A stretch of DNA of 55,736 bases from Hyphomicrobiales bacterium (GTDB taxonomy: Bacteria > Pseudomonadota > Alphaproteobacteria > Rhizobiales > Xanthobacteraceae), in contig JAFKKP010000304.1 of assembly GCA_017305515.1 (NCBI GenBank), positions 1 to 55,736 of the forward strand, given 5' to 3'. The position numbers were made by a program, and so were the translations under genes. Below the pieces are notes generated by a model, which saw only the letters and a list, made by a program, of their open reading frames with translations, ran no database searches and had not been told where the DNA came from. Shown here one piece after another: positions 9,140-18,633 of the stretch; within the stretch, counting starts at the first letter, position 1, and every line of letters starts with the position of its first letter.

Positions 9140-10117
9140 ATGTCCTCCGGCGAACACGATCTGATCGCGCGCTATTTCCGTCCGCTTGTGACCGATCCCG
9201 GCGCATTCGGCCTTCTCGACGATGCGGCAATTCTGAAATCGTCCGGCGACGATCTCGTCGTTACGACAGACGCCATCGTTGAAGGCGTCCATTTTCTGCC
9301 CGGCGATCCGCCGGACACGGTGGCGCGCAAGGCGCTGCGGGTCAATCTCTCCGATCTCGCCGCCAAAGGCGCGGTGCCGGCCGGATTTGTTCTGACGCTT
9401 GCGCTGCGCGAGGCGGCGGACGATTGGCTTGCGCCGTTCGCGAAGGCGCTCGGTGAGGACATCGGCACTTTCCAATGCCCGCTGCTCGGCGGCGATACGG
9501 TTTCGACGCCGGGACCGCTGTCAATTTCGGTGACGGCTTTCGGTCATGTTCCGCCCGGCAAAATGATCCGCCGCAATGGCGCGAAGCCCGGCGACAAAAT
9601 AGTCGTCACGGGAACGATCGGCGATGCGGCAGCGGGGCTGCGGTTGCTCAAAGTTGACGGGAGCACCGATACCCTCGACAAATCCGCGCGCGATTTTCTC
9701 GTGGATCGCTATCGCGTGCCGAAACCGCGCAATGCGCTTGCAACATGTCTCCGCAACCACGCGACCGCCGCGATGGACATCTCCGATGGTCTCGCGGGAG
9801 ATCTCGGAAAGCTGTGCGCGGCGTCCGGCGTGAGCGGCACAGTTGACGCTTCGTCCGTTCCCTTGTCGGAGCCGGTCGGAAAACTACTTCGCGCGGGACA
9901 AATTTCGTTCGAGGACATCGTCGCAGGCGGGGACGACTACGAACTTCTTTGCACGATTCCGGAGAATCACTGGGCCGCCTTCGTGACCGAGACGCAGCAA
10001 GCGAAGGTCGGTGTCACTGCAATTGGTAGTGTCGCAGCCGGTGACGCACCTCCCGTATTCGCAGGCGAAGGCGGCAGGCCGATTGCGCTCAAGCGCCTGT
10101 CTTACAGTCACTTTTGA
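9140..10117 (+). CDS. thiL: thiamine-monophosphate kinase
   Basis: 325 residues from the ATG at 9140, the usual length. An in-frame ATG at 9089 lies inside the palindromic repeat and is rejected. It phosphorylates thiamine monophosphate to thiamine diphosphate with ATP. Motifs are GLLDDAAIL near the N-terminus (metal/ATP site), VTTDAIVEGVHF, LSDLAAKGA, LLGGDTV, AAMDISDGLAGDL and the GGDDYELL segment near the C-terminus. It follows nusB in the same direction and may be in the same transcript, with the repeat in between. Confidence 0.96.
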   Translation: MSSGEHDLIARYFRPLVTDPGAFGLLDDAAILKSSGDDLVVTTDAIVEGVHFLPGDPPDTVARKALRVNLSDLAAKGAVPAGFVLTLALREAADDWLAPFAKALGEDIGTFQCPLLGGDTVSTPGPLSISVTAFGHVPPGKMIRRNGAKPGDKIVVTGTIGDAAAGLRLLKVDGSTDTLDKSARDFLVDRYRVPKPRNALATCLRNHATAAMDISDGLAGDLGKLCAASGVSGTVDASSVPLSEPVGKLLRAGQISFEDIVAGGDDYELLCTIPENHWAAFVTETQQAKVGVTAIGSVAAGDAPPVFAGEGGRPIALKRLSYSHF

Positions 10118-10333
10118 TCGCTTCTGCCACAATTTCCGGCTCGCAAGTGCCGTCGCTGAAACCCTTGAAATTCGGACGTTTTAGGCGGTCGCGGCGTTGC
10201 GCCGTGGAGTCGATTTTGGCATTGTCCGCGCCGAATTGAGGCAGCCGGTGCCCGTTGGGCCAGCTCCTTTATGTGCGTCCGTCGCGTCCGCGACCGGGCG
10301 TTGGGCTGAACAATCTAATCTGAGGCAAATTCA

Positions 10334-12448
10334 ATGACAGCATTGTGGTTGATCGTGCTCTGCGGGGCGCTTTCCATCGTTTACGCCGCGTGGGCGACGG
10401 CATCGGTTTTGAAAGCTCCCGCCGGCAACGCAAAAATGAAGGCGATTGCAGCGGCAGTCGCCGAAGGCGCGCAGGCTTATCTGCGCCGCCAATACATGAC
10501 CATCGCCATCGTCGGCGTCGTCATCTTCCTGCTGCTGGCTTACTTCCTCGGTATCCTCGTCGCGATCGGCTTCCTGATTGGCGCTGTGCTGTCGGGTGCT
10601 GCGGGCTTCATCGGCATGAACGTCTCGGTGCGAGCCAACGTGCGTACCGCGCAGGCAGCGACCAAGTCGCTTGCGGGCGGCCTCGAACTTGCCTTCAAGG
10701 CGGGTGCGATCACCGGTCTGCTCGTGGCCGGTCTGGCGCTGCTCGGCGTCACCGCTTACTTCATCTATCTGACGAAGGTTGCAGGCCTCGCTGCCAACAG
10801 CCGTACCGTCGTTGACGCGCTGGTTGCGCTGGGCTTCGGCGCGTCGCTGATCTCGATCTTCGCGCGTCTCGGCGGCGGCATCTTCACCAAGGGTGCAGAC
10901 GTCGGCGGCGATCTCGTCGGCAAGGTCGAAGCCGGTATTCCGGAAGACGATCCGCGCAACCCTGCGACCATTGCCGACAACGTCGGCGACAACGTCGGCG
11001 ATTGCGCCGGCATGGCCGCCGACCTGTTCGAGACCTATGCCGTGACGGCGGTTGCGACGATGGTTCTCGCCGCGATTTTCTACGCCAAGTCCACGGTGCT
11101 CGTGAACATGATGACCCTGCCGCTCGCAATCGGCGGCATTTGCATCATCACCTCGATCATCGGCACGTTCTTCGTCAAGCTCGGTTCGTCGCAGTCGATC
11201 ATGGGCGCGCTCTACAAGGGCCTGATCGCGACCGGCGTTCTGTCGCTGATCGGCGTCGGTGCTGCGATCTACTATCTCGTCGGCTTCGGTCCTTTGAACG
11301 GCGTGGCCTATAGCGGCCTCACCCTGTTCTGGTGCGGCGTTGTCGGCCTCGTCGTTACGGGCCTCATCATCTGGATCACCGAATACTACACCGGCACCGA
11401 TTATCGTCCGGTGAAGTCGATTGCCCAGGCGTCGGTGACCGGCCACGGCACCAACGTGATCCAGGGTCTTGCGATCTCGATGGAAGCGACCGCAGGTCCG
11501 GCCATCGTCATCATCGCGGGCATCCTGATCACCTACAGCCTCGCGGGCCTGTTCGGCATTGCGATTGCAACCACGACGATGCTGGCTCTCGCCGGCATGA
11601 TCGTGGCGCTCGACGCTTTCGGTCCTGTGACCGACAACGCCGGCGGCATCGCCGAAATGGCCGGACTTCCGAAGGAAGTCCGCAAGGCAACGGACGCGCT
11701 CGACGCGGTCGGCAACACCACCAAGGCCGTCACCAAGGGTTATGCGATCGGCTCCGCCGGTCTCGGCGCGCTGGTGCTGTTTGCGGCCTACAATGAAGAT
11801 CTCAAATTCTTCATTGCCTCTAAGTCTCCGTACTTCGTCGGCGTCAATCCCGACTTCTCGCTGAACAATCCTTACGTCGTGGTCGGCCTGCTGTTCGGCG
11901 GCCTGCTGCCGTATCTGTTCGGCGCGATGGGCATGACGGCCGTCGGCCGCGCGGCCGGTGCAATCGTCGAGGAAGTGCGCCGCCAGTTCCGCGAAAAGCC
12001 GGGCATCATGAAGGGCACCGCAAAGCCTGACTACGGCAAGGCTGTCGACATCCTGACCAAGGCTGCGATCAAGGAAATGATTATTCCGTCGCTGCTTCCG
12101 GTGCTGTCGCCGATCGTGGTCTATTTCGCGATCTACTTCATTGCGGGCGGCGGTGCCGACGGCAAATCGGCTGCATTCTCGGCGGTCGGCGCGATGCTGC
12201 TTGGCGTGATCGTGACGGGCCTGTTCGTCGCGATCTCGATGACGTCGGGCGGCGGTGCATGGGACAACGCCAAGAAGTACATCGAAGACGGTCACTACGG
12301 CGGCAAGGGTTCGGCCGCTCACAAGGCAGCCGTGACCGGCGACACCGTCGGCGATCCGTACAAGGATACGGCTGGTCCGGCGGTAAACCCGATGATCAAG
12401 ATCACCAACATCGTGGCATTGCTGCTGCTGGCGATTTTGGCTCACTAA
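10334..12448 (+). CDS. hppA: membrane-bound proton-translocating pyrophosphatase
   Basis: 704 residues with about 16 membrane segments. Pyrophosphate hydrolysis is coupled to proton export. Catalytic motifs are [20 protein letters not shown] and [19 protein letters not shown] (about residues 190-236), and near the C-terminus [14 protein letters not shown] and [17 protein letters not shown]. The segment [10 protein letters not shown] carries lysine where potassium-dependent enzymes have alanine, which marks the potassium-independent proton-pumping class. It has its own 215-base leader and a strong terminator, so it is probably transcribed alone. Confidence 0.97.
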   Translation: MTALWLIVLCGALSIVYAAWATASVLKAPAGNAKMKAIAAAVAEGAQAYLRRQYMTIAIVGVVIFLLLAYFLGILVAIGFLIGAVLSGAAGFIGMNVSVRANVRTAQAATKSLAGGLELAFKAGAITGLLVAGLALLGVTAYFIYLTKVAGLAANSRTVVDALVALGFGASLISIFARLGGGIFTKGADVGGDLVGKVEAGIPEDDPRNPATIADNVGDNVGDCAGMAADLFETYAVTAVATMVLAAIFYAKSTVLVNMMTLPLAIGGICIITSIIGTFFVKLGSSQSIMGALYKGLIATGVLSLIGVGAAIYYLVGFGPLNGVAYSGLTLFWCGVVGLVVTGLIIWITEYYTGTDYRPVKSIAQASVTGHGTNVIQGLAISMEATAGPAIVIIAGILITYSLAGLFGIAIATTTMLALAGMIVALDAFGPVTDNAGGIAEMAGLPKEVRKATDALDAVGNTTKAVTKGYAIGSAGLGALVLFAAYNEDLKFFIASKSPYFVGVNPDFSLNNPYVVVGLLFGGLLPYLFGAMGMTAVGRAAGAIVEEVRRQFREKPGIMKGTAKPDYGKAVDILTKAAIKEMIIPSLLPVLSPIVVYFAIYFIAGGGADGKSAAFSAVGAMLLGVIVTGLFVAISMTSGGGAWDNAKKYIEDGHYGGKGSAAHKAAVTGDTVGDPYKDTAGPAVNPMIKITNIVALLLLAILAH

Positions 12449-12485
12449 GATTCTGGCGCACTTACACGCGCCGATCTCAACATCG

Positions 12486-12517
12486 AAAGCCCCGCAGCGC
12501 GAGTTGCGGGGCTTTTT
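12486..12517 (+). terminator. rho-independent terminator of hppA
   Basis: An 11-base-pair stem (AAAGCCCCGCA, 12486-12496, with its complement at 12504-12514, one G-U pair at the loop end) is followed by a run of T. It lies 38 bases after the hppA stop. Confidence 0.9.
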
Positions 12518-12644
12518 ATTTTGCCGGATGCGTTTCGCCCGATTTGACGACAATGCGACCGGTTCCTGTGAACAATCTTCAAATTGCCGGGAAACCGACT
12601 CATTGGGTTGCGCGTTGTAGGGCGTAACCAAGGGAGGCGAAACC

Positions 12645-12797
12645 ATGGCTGCTGATGATGGCGATCCGTTCGAGCAGGGGAAACTTGCGCGGTTCAATAA
12701 CGAGCCGCACGACAATCCTTATCCCGAAAACAGCGAACAGCACGCGCGCTGGGAAGCGGGCTACAATTTCGTCGAGAACGGCTTGATTGCGGTTTGA
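12645..12797 (+). CDS. 50-residue RMF/CrpP-like small protein
   Basis: An ATG at 12645 with the ribosome-binding site AGGGAGG opens a 50-residue frame ending at a TGA at 12797. The core [19 protein letters not shown] has the NPYP...W..GY pattern of ribosome modulation factor-like and CrpP-like small proteins. The protein is acidic and soluble. It lies between the hppA terminator and its own terminator, so it is an independent gene. RMF proteins dimerise ribosomes in stationary phase, while the CrpP relatives have debated roles; which applies here cannot be told. Gene confidence is high, family confidence moderate. Confidence 0.7.
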   Translation: MAADDGDPFEQGKLARFNNEPHDNPYPENSEQHARWEAGYNFVENGLIAV

Positions 12798-12814
12798 TGG
12801 ACAAACGCTGAATC

Positions 12815-12849
12815 AAAAACGGCCGCTTTTCGCAAGCGGCCGTTTTCGT
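12815..12849. terminator. bidirectional terminator between the RMF-like gene and bamE
   Basis: A 13-base-pair perfect stem (AAAACGGCCGCTT, 12816-12828, with its complement at 12834-12846) has a five-base loop. T-runs lie on the right in the plus strand and, because of the A-run on the left, also on the minus strand. It can serve both converging genes. Confidence 0.85.
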
Positions 12850-12885
12850 TTGTGAAAGGCTTCTTAGTTTGTGAAAGGCTTGGCG

Positions 12886-13362
12886 TTATCGCGGGCTGAG
12901 CAGTTTGAACAGCGGCGCGAGATAGCTCATTTCCTGACCGCTGGTCGGCGTGGTTCGGCTGATGAAGTCGAAAATCTTGCCGTCTTGCAGCCCATAATTC
13001 GCAATGCGCGTCACGGTGCGGTTCTTGTCGAAGTACACTGCGATCACGCGCTGGTCGATCACCTCCTGATTCAAGAAGGCGACTTTGCGCTGGGACCGCT
13101 GGGAGATGTAGTAGAAAACCTCGCCGCTCAATGTCGCGACGGTCGATGGCGTGCCGAGCACGATCAGCACCTGATCCTGGCTGGCCCCGATCGGAACCTG
13201 TTCGAGCGCGCCCTGGGGAAGGATATAGCCCTTCTGGAATTGCTCGCCCGTGCAGGCGCCAAGTACGCCGCAAACGATTGCTGCGGCCGCAACGGCACGC
13301 ACAGCGTGCCACGAAACGAGCGATCCGCCACGCCGAATGCCGGTCTGGCTGAAATCAGTCAT
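12886..13362 (-). CDS. bamE: outer membrane assembly lipoprotein BamE/SmpA/OmlA
   Basis: 158 residues from the ATG at 13362. Longer in-frame starts would overlap the opposite-strand chaperone gene and add unlikely sequence. A hydrophobic signal segment (about residues 18-36) ends in the lipobox LGAC with C37 as the lipidated residue. The SmpA/OmlA domain follows: GYILPQGALEQVPIGASQDQVLIVLGTPS, then beta strands with VFYYISQRSQRKVAF. BamE is a lipoprotein of the Bam complex that inserts beta-barrel proteins into the outer membrane. It diverges from the cytochrome bc1 chaperone gene. Confidence 0.9.
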   Translation of the reverse strand: MTDFSQTGIRRGGSLVSWHAVRAVAAAAIVCGVLGACTGEQFQKGYILPQGALEQVPIGASQDQVLIVLGTPSTVATLSGEVFYYISQRSQRKVAFLNQEVIDQRVIAVYFDKNRTVTRIANYGLQDGKIFDFISRTTPTSGQEMSYLAPLFKLLSPR

Positions 13363-13488
13363 GCCGGATGGACCTTCCCCTTGCATCGCGTGATGCGTTG
13401 ACGTACCGGGCAGGGCATCCGATTGCAACACGCCCAATACCGCCTGAACGACCGCGCGAGTCGCTTCCGGCACTATGCGGAACCGCAG

Positions 13489-14016
13489 ATGCTTTGGCCA
13501 TTTACCCGTTTTGGAAATTCGAGCGCCCCGCCGCGCCGGACCATTGAGGCCATCTATGGCATGATCGTGGCGCAGGCGCGAGAACCGGCGTTCTATACCG
13601 CCTACAACGTACCGGATACGGTTAACGGCCGGCTCGATCTCCTGATCCTCCATCTTTGGCTTGTGCTGCGAAAGTTGCGGACGGAAGCGGGCGGAGCGGA
13701 AATGTCGCAGGCACTATTCGACCGCTTCTGTGCGGACATGGACGCCAATCTGCGCGAGATGGGCGTCGGCGACCTTACTGTGCCCAAACGGATGCACGCC
13801 TTCGGCGAAGCCTTCTACGGCCGTTCGACAGCCTACGATCTGGCTTTTGAATCGGGGCCGGACGATCTCGCACAGGCGTTGCTGCGGAATGTGCTCGACG
13901 GAAAATTTCCCGACAGCGCGCGCAGCCTTGCAGCCTATGTTGTCGCGGTCGGTAAGGCGCTTGAAGAACAGACGATTGCCGAAGGATCGCTATCTTTCCC
14001 AAAGCCGGCCGCCTGA
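13489..14016 (+). CDS. ubiquinol-cytochrome c chaperone family protein (CBP3-like)
   Basis: 175 residues from the ATG at 13489, which begins the MLWPF segment. The domain (PF03981 type) is all-helical, with IYGMIVAQAREPAFYTAYNVPDTVNGRLDLLILHLWLVLRKL near the N-terminus and a conserved MHAFGEAFYGRSTAYD segment around residue 105. The mitochondrial homologue CBP3 binds newly made cytochrome b and assists bc1 complex assembly; the bacterial role is presumed similar. It sits 16 bases before the YceD-like gene in the same direction, an order common in Rhizobiales. Confidence 0.9.
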   Translation: MLWPFTRFGNSSAPPRRTIEAIYGMIVAQAREPAFYTAYNVPDTVNGRLDLLILHLWLVLRKLRTEAGGAEMSQALFDRFCADMDANLREMGVGDLTVPKRMHAFGEAFYGRSTAYDLAFESGPDDLAQALLRNVLDGKFPDSARSLAAYVVAVGKALEEQTIAEGSLSFPKPAA

Positions 14017-14032
14017 TTTTGGATTCGCTCGC

Positions 14033-14599
14033 ATGACCCGAAATGATGTTCCCTGGAGCTTTGTCGTCGGTGTCGCGCAGATACCGGAAACAGGGCTTCA
14101 TCAGGAGTTGAAGGCGAGCGATGCGCAGCTCGGCGACCTGACTGCGCTTGCAGGCGTCCGCGGCATCAGGGACGCTCGCGCGACCCTCGACGCTTTGCCG
14201 ATCAGCGGGGAACGAGTTCATGTGACTGGCCGAGTAACGGCGATTGTCGAGCAGACCTGCGTGGTCACACTCGATCCTATCGAGACCGTTGTCGATGAAC
14301 CGATTGACGTGACCTTCGCGCCGCCATCCCAAATATCTTCGACGGCAAGGGTCGTCGCCAAGGAGGAGGGCGATGACGCAGAAATTCCCGACCCGCCGGA
14401 CCCCATCGTCAACGGCACCATCGATCTTGGGCAGTTGGCGACTGAAGTCCTGATGCTGGGAATCGATCCCTATCCGCGTAAGCCGGGCGCGGTTTTCGAG
14501 TCGCTTGAGGAGGCGCGAGATCCCGACGAGCATCCGTTCGCGGCGCTGAAAGCCCTCAAGGCCGATCATTCAGCACCAAAAGACAAAAAAACAAAGTGA
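14033..14599 (+). CDS. DUF177 (YceD-like) protein
   Basis: 188 residues from the ATG at 14033. The N-terminal part (VGVAQIPETGLHQELKASDAQ) and the central segment VTGRVTAIVEQTCVVTLDPIETVVDEPIDVTFAPP are typical of DUF177. The C-terminal DPPDPIVNGTIDLGQLATEVLMLGIDPYPRKPGAVFE stretch is the most conserved part. YceD-type proteins are encoded beside rpmF and plsX in many bacteria and are linked to 23S rRNA. Here rpmF is absent and plsX follows directly after 160 bases, a known arrangement in Rhizobiales. Confidence 0.9.
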   Translation: MTRNDVPWSFVVGVAQIPETGLHQELKASDAQLGDLTALAGVRGIRDARATLDALPISGERVHVTGRVTAIVEQTCVVTLDPIETVVDEPIDVTFAPPSQISSTARVVAKEEGDDAEIPDPPDPIVNGTIDLGQLATEVLMLGIDPYPRKPGAVFESLEEARDPDEHPFAALKALKADHSAPKDKKTK

Positions 14600-14606
14600 A
14601 ATCATT

Positions 14607-14618
14607 ATCTTATAAGAT
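14607..14618. promoter_or_regulatory. 12-base perfect A/T palindrome upstream of plsX
   Basis: ATCTTATAAGAT lies 8 bases after the DUF177 stop codon and about 140 bases before plsX, in an A/T-rich island unlike the surrounding DNA. It could be an operator or part of a plsX promoter; no T-run follows, so it is not a terminator. The regulator is unknown. Confidence 0.35.
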
Positions 14619-14760
14619 TTACCTAAGCTGTCATTGAAACGATCCCGCATCCGCTACCGCAAAACCGGTCAAGCCGTTGTAACGGACCACGGAAACGCTA
14701 TTGTCGCCGCCCGGCTGACGCTTTTGCGGTCGCCGCCACGATCGGGTTCCCGGAACAACC

Positions 14761-15822
14761 ATGCCGCAAAAGGTTCGTATCGCGCTTGACGCCATGGGCG
14801 GCGATTTCGGCCCATCGGTGGTCGTACCGGGCGCGGCGCTCGCGCTCGCAAAGCACCCTGACAGCGAGTTTCTGCTGGTCGGCGATACGGCCGCCATCAA
14901 TAGCGAACTTGAAAAACACCCCGCGTTGAAGAAGGCGTCGCGCGTCATTCACGCGGACATTGCCATCAGCATGGACGAGAAGCCGAGCCAGGCGCTGCGC
15001 CGTGGCCGCAAATCGTCCTCGATGTGGCTCGCCATTGACTCGGTCCGGAAGGGCGAGGCCGACGTCGCGGTGTCCGCCGGCAACACCGGCGCGCTGATGG
15101 CGATGGCGCGTCTCAATCTGCGAATGCTCGAAGGCATCGACCGTCCGGCCATCGCTGCCGTGTGGCCGACGGTGCGCGGCGAGTCAGTGGTGCTCGATGT
15201 CGGCGCTTCGATCGGCGGAGATGCACGGCATCTGGCGTTGCTGGCAATCATGGGCAGTGCGATGGCGCGCGTCCTGTTCGACATCGATCGTCCGACGGTG
15301 GGGCTGCTCAACATCGGCGTCGAAGAACAAAAGGGCGTCGAGGAAGTGCGCGGCGCGGCCGAATTGTTGCGTCAGATGAATCCTCCGCAACTGGATTTCA
15401 TCGGGTTCGTCGAAGGCGATGGCATCGGCAAGGGTGCAGCCGATGTGATTGTCACCGAAGGCTTCAGCGGCAATATCGCGCTCAAGACGGCGGAGGGAAC
15501 AGCTCGCCAGATCGGTGAATATCTGCGCGACGCGATGGGGCGGACCTGGCGCTCCAAAATTGGCTATCTGTTTGCGCGTGGCGCATTCGCAGTTCTGCGC
15601 GACAAGATGGACCCTCGCAAGGTCAATGGCGGTGTATTCCTCGGCCTCAATGGAGTCGTCATCAAGAGCCACGGCGGCACCGATGCTGAGGGCTTTGCCT
15701 CCGCCGTCGAAGTCGGCTACGACATGGTCCGGTACGATCTCCTGCCCAAGATCAATCAAACACTCAATCGCGAAGGCCATTCGCTTGCGGATGTGCCAAT
15801 CGCGCAGGAGGCTGTCTCGTGA
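14761..15822 (+). CDS. plsX: phosphate acyltransferase PlsX
   Basis: 353 residues. The start [25 protein letters not shown] is the family hallmark. Further motifs are [11 protein letters not shown] (about 102-112), [11 protein letters not shown] and the [16 protein letters not shown] segment. It makes acyl-phosphate from acyl-ACP for phospholipid synthesis through PlsY, at the inner face of the membrane. The stop overlaps the fabH start as GTGA (15819-15822), so the two are coupled; plsX-fabH-ihfA-merR is a conserved run in alphaproteobacteria. Confidence 0.97.
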   Translation: MPQKVRIALDAMGGDFGPSVVVPGAALALAKHPDSEFLLVGDTAAINSELEKHPALKKASRVIHADIAISMDEKPSQALRRGRKSSSMWLAIDSVRKGEADVAVSAGNTGALMAMARLNLRMLEGIDRPAIAAVWPTVRGESVVLDVGASIGGDARHLALLAIMGSAMARVLFDIDRPTVGLLNIGVEEQKGVEEVRGAAELLRQMNPPQLDFIGFVEGDGIGKGAADVIVTEGFSGNIALKTAEGTARQIGEYLRDAMGRTWRSKIGYLFARGAFAVLRDKMDPRKVNGGVFLGLNGVVIKSHGGTDAEGFASAVEVGYDMVRYDLLPKINQTLNREGHSLADVPIAQEAVS

Positions 15823-16796
15823 CTTCGATGCGTTCTGTTGTGCTCGGCTACGGCGCCTATTTGCCGGAGCGCATCCTGACCAATGCCGAACTGGCGAAGA
15901 TGGTCGACACATCCGACGAATGGATCGTCCAGCGCACGGGAATCCAGCAGCGCCATATCGCAGCCGAAGGCGAATTCACGTCGCACCTCGGTCTGAAGGC
16001 TGCGCAGGTCGCAATCGCCAAGGCCGGCATCGACGTTCAGTCGATCGATCTGATCGTTCTGGCGACATCCACGCCGGACAACACCTTTCCGGCCACTGCC
16101 GTGGCGATCCAGAACGCGCTCGGCATCAATCACGGCGCGGCGTTCGATCTTCAGGCGGTGTGCTCGGGCTTCATCTTTGCGCTGGCGACCGCCGACAATT
16201 TTCTCAAGAGCGGCGCGTTCAAGCGGGCGCTGGTGATCGGCGCGGAAACCTTCTCAAGAATTCTCGATTGGAACGATCGCGGCACCTGCGTTCTGTTCGG
16301 CGACGGCGCGGGCGCGGTCGTTCTCGAAGCGCAGCCGCAGTCCGGGACATCGAAGGATCGCGGCATCCTCACCACGCATCTGCGATCCGACGGCAGACAT
16401 AAGGACAAACTATTCGTCGATGGGGGACCGTCGACCACGCAGTCGGTCGGCCATCTTCGCATGGAAGGCCGCGAGGTCTTCAAGCACGCAGTAGGCATGA
16501 TTACGGACGTTATTGTGGACGCTTTCGCGGCGACCGGGACGAGCGCGGACGACATCGACTGGCTGGTGCCGCATCAGGCCAACAAGCGAATCATCGATGC
16601 CTCGGCCAAGAAGCTTCATATTGCGCCGCAGAAGGTGGTTCTTACCGTGGACAAGCACGGGAACACGTCGGCTGCGTCAATTCCGCTCGCTTTGGCAGCC
16701 GCAGCGGACGACGGGCGCATCAAGAAGAACGATCTTGTGATGCTGGAAGCGATGGGCGGCGGATTTACGTGGGGATCGGCGCTGCTGCGATGGTGA
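15819..16796 (+). CDS. fabH: beta-ketoacyl-ACP synthase III
   Basis: 325 residues from a GTG overlapping the plsX stop; an ATG nine bases later is possible, but homologues keep the MTxxRSVVLG N-terminus. The catalytic triad is C115 (AVCSGFIF), H252 (VPHQANKRI) and N282 (KHGNTSAAS). It condenses acetyl-CoA with malonyl-ACP to start type II fatty acid synthesis. The C-terminal [16 protein letters not shown] is standard. About 130 bases separate it from ihfA. Confidence 0.97.
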   Translation: MTSMRSVVLGYGAYLPERILTNAELAKMVDTSDEWIVQRTGIQQRHIAAEGEFTSHLGLKAAQVAIAKAGIDVQSIDLIVLATSTPDNTFPATAVAIQNALGINHGAAFDLQAVCSGFIFALATADNFLKSGAFKRALVIGAETFSRILDWNDRGTCVLFGDGAGAVVLEAQPQSGTSKDRGILTTHLRSDGRHKDKLFVDGGPSTTQSVGHLRMEGREVFKHAVGMITDVIVDAFAATGTSADDIDWLVPHQANKRIIDASAKKLHIAPQKVVLTVDKHGNTSAASIPLALAAAADDGRIKKNDLVMLEAMGGGFTWGSALLRW

Positions 16797-16927
16797 GACA
16801 TGCGTTCAGTTTTTAGTGAAACTTGAACTCAACTTTCCATGCCGTTGCATTGTGAGTCTTGTTGACCGTCAGTCTGCAAGCCCCTAATTTTAGACGTGAA
16901 ATTTGTTCGCCGAGAGCGGGGCAGGCG

Positions 16928-17260
16928 ATGACCGGAACCGGAAAAACTGTCACACGAGTCGATCTGTGCGAGGCCGTCTACCAGAAGGTGGGACTGTCGC
17001 GAACGGAATCGTCGGCTTTTGTCGAACTGGTGCTGAAGGAAATCACCGATTGCCTGGAGAAGGGCGAGACGGTGAAGCTGTCGTCGTTCGGTTCGTTCAT
17101 GGTTCGCAAGAAGGGCCAGCGCATCGGTCGCAATCCGAAGACCGGGACAGAAGTGCCGATCTCTCCGCGCCGCGTGATGGTGTTCAAGCCGTCGGCCATT
17201 CTCAAGCAGCGGATCAACGGCGGCGCGGGCAGCAACGGCTCCGGCGGCGAAGAAGACTGA
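16928..17260 (+). CDS. ihfA: integration host factor alpha subunit
   Basis: 110 residues from the ATG at 16928. The bacterial histone-like fold is clear: [61 protein letters not shown], which includes the DNA-binding arm with the proline that intercalates between base pairs. The C-terminal tail is Gly/Ser-rich. IHF bends DNA and, with sigma-54 promoters such as that of glnB, brings activators to polymerase. It is followed 24 bases later by the MerR gene. Confidence 0.95.
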   Translation: MTGTGKTVTRVDLCEAVYQKVGLSRTESSAFVELVLKEITDCLEKGETVKLSSFGSFMVRKKGQRIGRNPKTGTEVPISPRRVMVFKPSAILKQRINGGAGSNGSGGEED

Positions 17261-17290
17261 GCCGGCTGAATCTGAAAAGGGAGCGTGCAT

Positions 17291-17968
17291 TTGGACAAGG
17301 CGCCGGATGCATTTCGGACGATCAGCGAAGTCGCTGACGATCTCGACATTCCGCAGCATGTGCTGCGGTTCTGGGAAACGCGCTTCGCGCAGATCAAGCC
17401 GATGAAGCGCAGCGGCGGACGCCGCTATTATCGCCCCGACGACGTCAATCTGCTGCGTGGCATCCGCCGCTTGCTTTATGGCGAAGGCTACACCATTCGC
17501 GGCGTGCAGCGCATCCTGCGCGAGCACGGCATCAAGGCGGTGCAGAATTTGACCGAGGAGGTGCAGGGCCACTCGTCCGCGATTTTCGACGCGCCGGAAT
17601 TCGATAGCGATACCGATGCCGCCGGCGATTTCGAGCTTGAGAATGACGAGACGGTTTCCGATGATCGCGTGCATGAGCCGGAGCGCAATGCCGCCATGCG
17701 CGGCTCAATGAACTTCAAGCCTGCGAGCCCTCTTCGCGACGAACCGCGCTTGAGGGATCCGGCTCCGCCTCCGCCCGTCACGCCGAAACAAGTGATGCCG
17801 AAGCCGGCAGATTCGAATCGCGGCAACGGTACTGCCGGAGCTGCCGCCTACGCGCCGCCGAGTGTTCGCAACACAGCGCGTCCGGGCGATCAGGGAAAAC
17901 TGAAGGCAGCTCTCGACGATCTGATCGGGGCGAGGGCGCTGATCGATCGCGTTCTCAAGGACAACTAG
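17291..17968 (+). CDS. MerR family transcriptional regulator
   Basis: 225 residues from a TTG at 17291, seven bases after the GGGAG ribosome-binding site; the GTG at 17285 is too close to that site. The MerR helix-turn-helix lies at the N-terminus: [25 protein letters not shown], then [35 protein letters not shown]. The rest is low-complexity, Pro- and Asp-rich, ending in a helix [19 protein letters not shown] that may dimerise. This protein regularly follows ihfA in alphaproteobacteria; its targets are not established. Confidence 0.85.
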   Translation: MDKAPDAFRTISEVADDLDIPQHVLRFWETRFAQIKPMKRSGGRRYYRPDDVNLLRGIRRLLYGEGYTIRGVQRILREHGIKAVQNLTEEVQGHSSAIFDAPEFDSDTDAAGDFELENDETVSDDRVHEPERNAAMRGSMNFKPASPLRDEPRLRDPAPPPPVTPKQVMPKPADSNRGNGTAGAAAYAPPSVRNTARPGDQGKLKAALDDLIGARALIDRVLKDN

Positions 17969-18050
17969 CGTGTGAAGGCGGGATGCACAGGGCGAAGCTG
18001 CCTTGCGTGGCCCTATGAACGACGCTACAGCATGCGTGCCGTTCGGCAGT

Positions 18051-18128
18051 CGGAGCGTGGCGCAGCCCGGTTAGCGCACTAGTCTGGGGGACTAGGGGTC
18101 GTGGGTTCAAATCCCGCCGCTCCGACCA
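18051..18128 (+). tRNA. tRNA-Pro (anticodon GGG)
   Basis: A cloverleaf folds from the acceptor CGGAGCG/CGCTCCG, with anticodon stem CTAGT/ACTAG, loop CTGGGGG (anticodon GGG) and T-arm GTGGG-TTCAAAT-CCCGC. The CCA end is encoded. It follows the MerR gene. Confidence 0.95.
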
Positions 18129-18250
18129 TTTTCCAACATCGGTCGTAACAGTCATTCGCGCTGCTGACGCGCAGGCCGATGCATGTCCGACGGATACCGG
18201 GAACCATTCAGCCGGTTGCGCGTTTATTCCAATCACTCAGGAGGCTGGGA

Positions 18251-18442
18251 ATGGATCGCGCGATCGAACGGATGTTTGAAATCTTCAAGCAGATGACAGG
18301 GCAGGCTGAGATCGCCGACGATCTTCGTCACGGCGCTGAGGATCATGTGAGAGGGCTTTTCGAATCCGGCGAGACCGACGAACAGCGATTGACGGTGAGC
18401 GGCCTCACTTATCTAAAGAAGGCCAGCGCGGTCGATGCGTAA
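18251..18442 (+). CDS. 63-residue small protein, unknown
   Basis: The ATG at 18251 has a strong ribosome-binding site (AGGAGGC) nine bases upstream. The product is acidic and helical: MDRAIERMFEIFKQMTGQAEIADDLRH reads as one amphipathic helix, and the C-terminus has LTVSGLTYLKK. It has no Cys, signal peptide or membrane segment. A terminator follows 36 bases after the stop, which supports a real, separately transcribed gene. I do not recognise the family. Confidence 0.65.
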   Translation: MDRAIERMFEIFKQMTGQAEIADDLRHGAEDHVRGLFESGETDEQRLTVSGLTYLKKASAVDA

Positions 18443-18477
18443 TTAGAACAAACCATCTCTCGACGTTTACGGCTCGA

Positions 18478-18507
18478 AGCCGCGCCAGTTCGATGGTGCG
18501 GCTTTTT
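18478..18507 (+). terminator. rho-independent terminator after the 63-residue gene
   Basis: A nine-base-pair stem (AGCCGCGCC with GGTGCGGCT, one G-U) with an eight-base loop is followed by five T residues. It shows that the acyltransferase downstream starts after this point. Confidence 0.8.
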
Positions 18508-18633
18508 AGCTGCGACATCGAAGCCGGAATTCGCGCCGTTGATATGGCGGCCGAACTTGTCATCGCGCCATTCAAGACCCTATTCTGCGTCGGGGACAGG
18601 CACGCGCTGAGACGTGCCGGCTGGGGAAACACC

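Noticed and set aside
10331-12715. A 794-codon open frame on the minus strand, antisense to hppA
   Set aside because: It is His-, Arg- and Asp-rich, matches no family and lies opposite a complete, fully conserved hppA. High G/C at third codon positions leaves the opposite frame free of stops.
12848-12881. A short direct repeat (GTTTGTGAAAGGCTT twice) after the RMF-like gene terminator
   Set aside because: It is 15 bases, two copies only, and next to a terminator; replication slippage is enough to explain it.
13363-13653. A 97-residue extension of bamE
   Set aside because: It would bury the signal peptide and overlap the divergent chaperone gene; the start at 13362 gives a proper lipoprotein.
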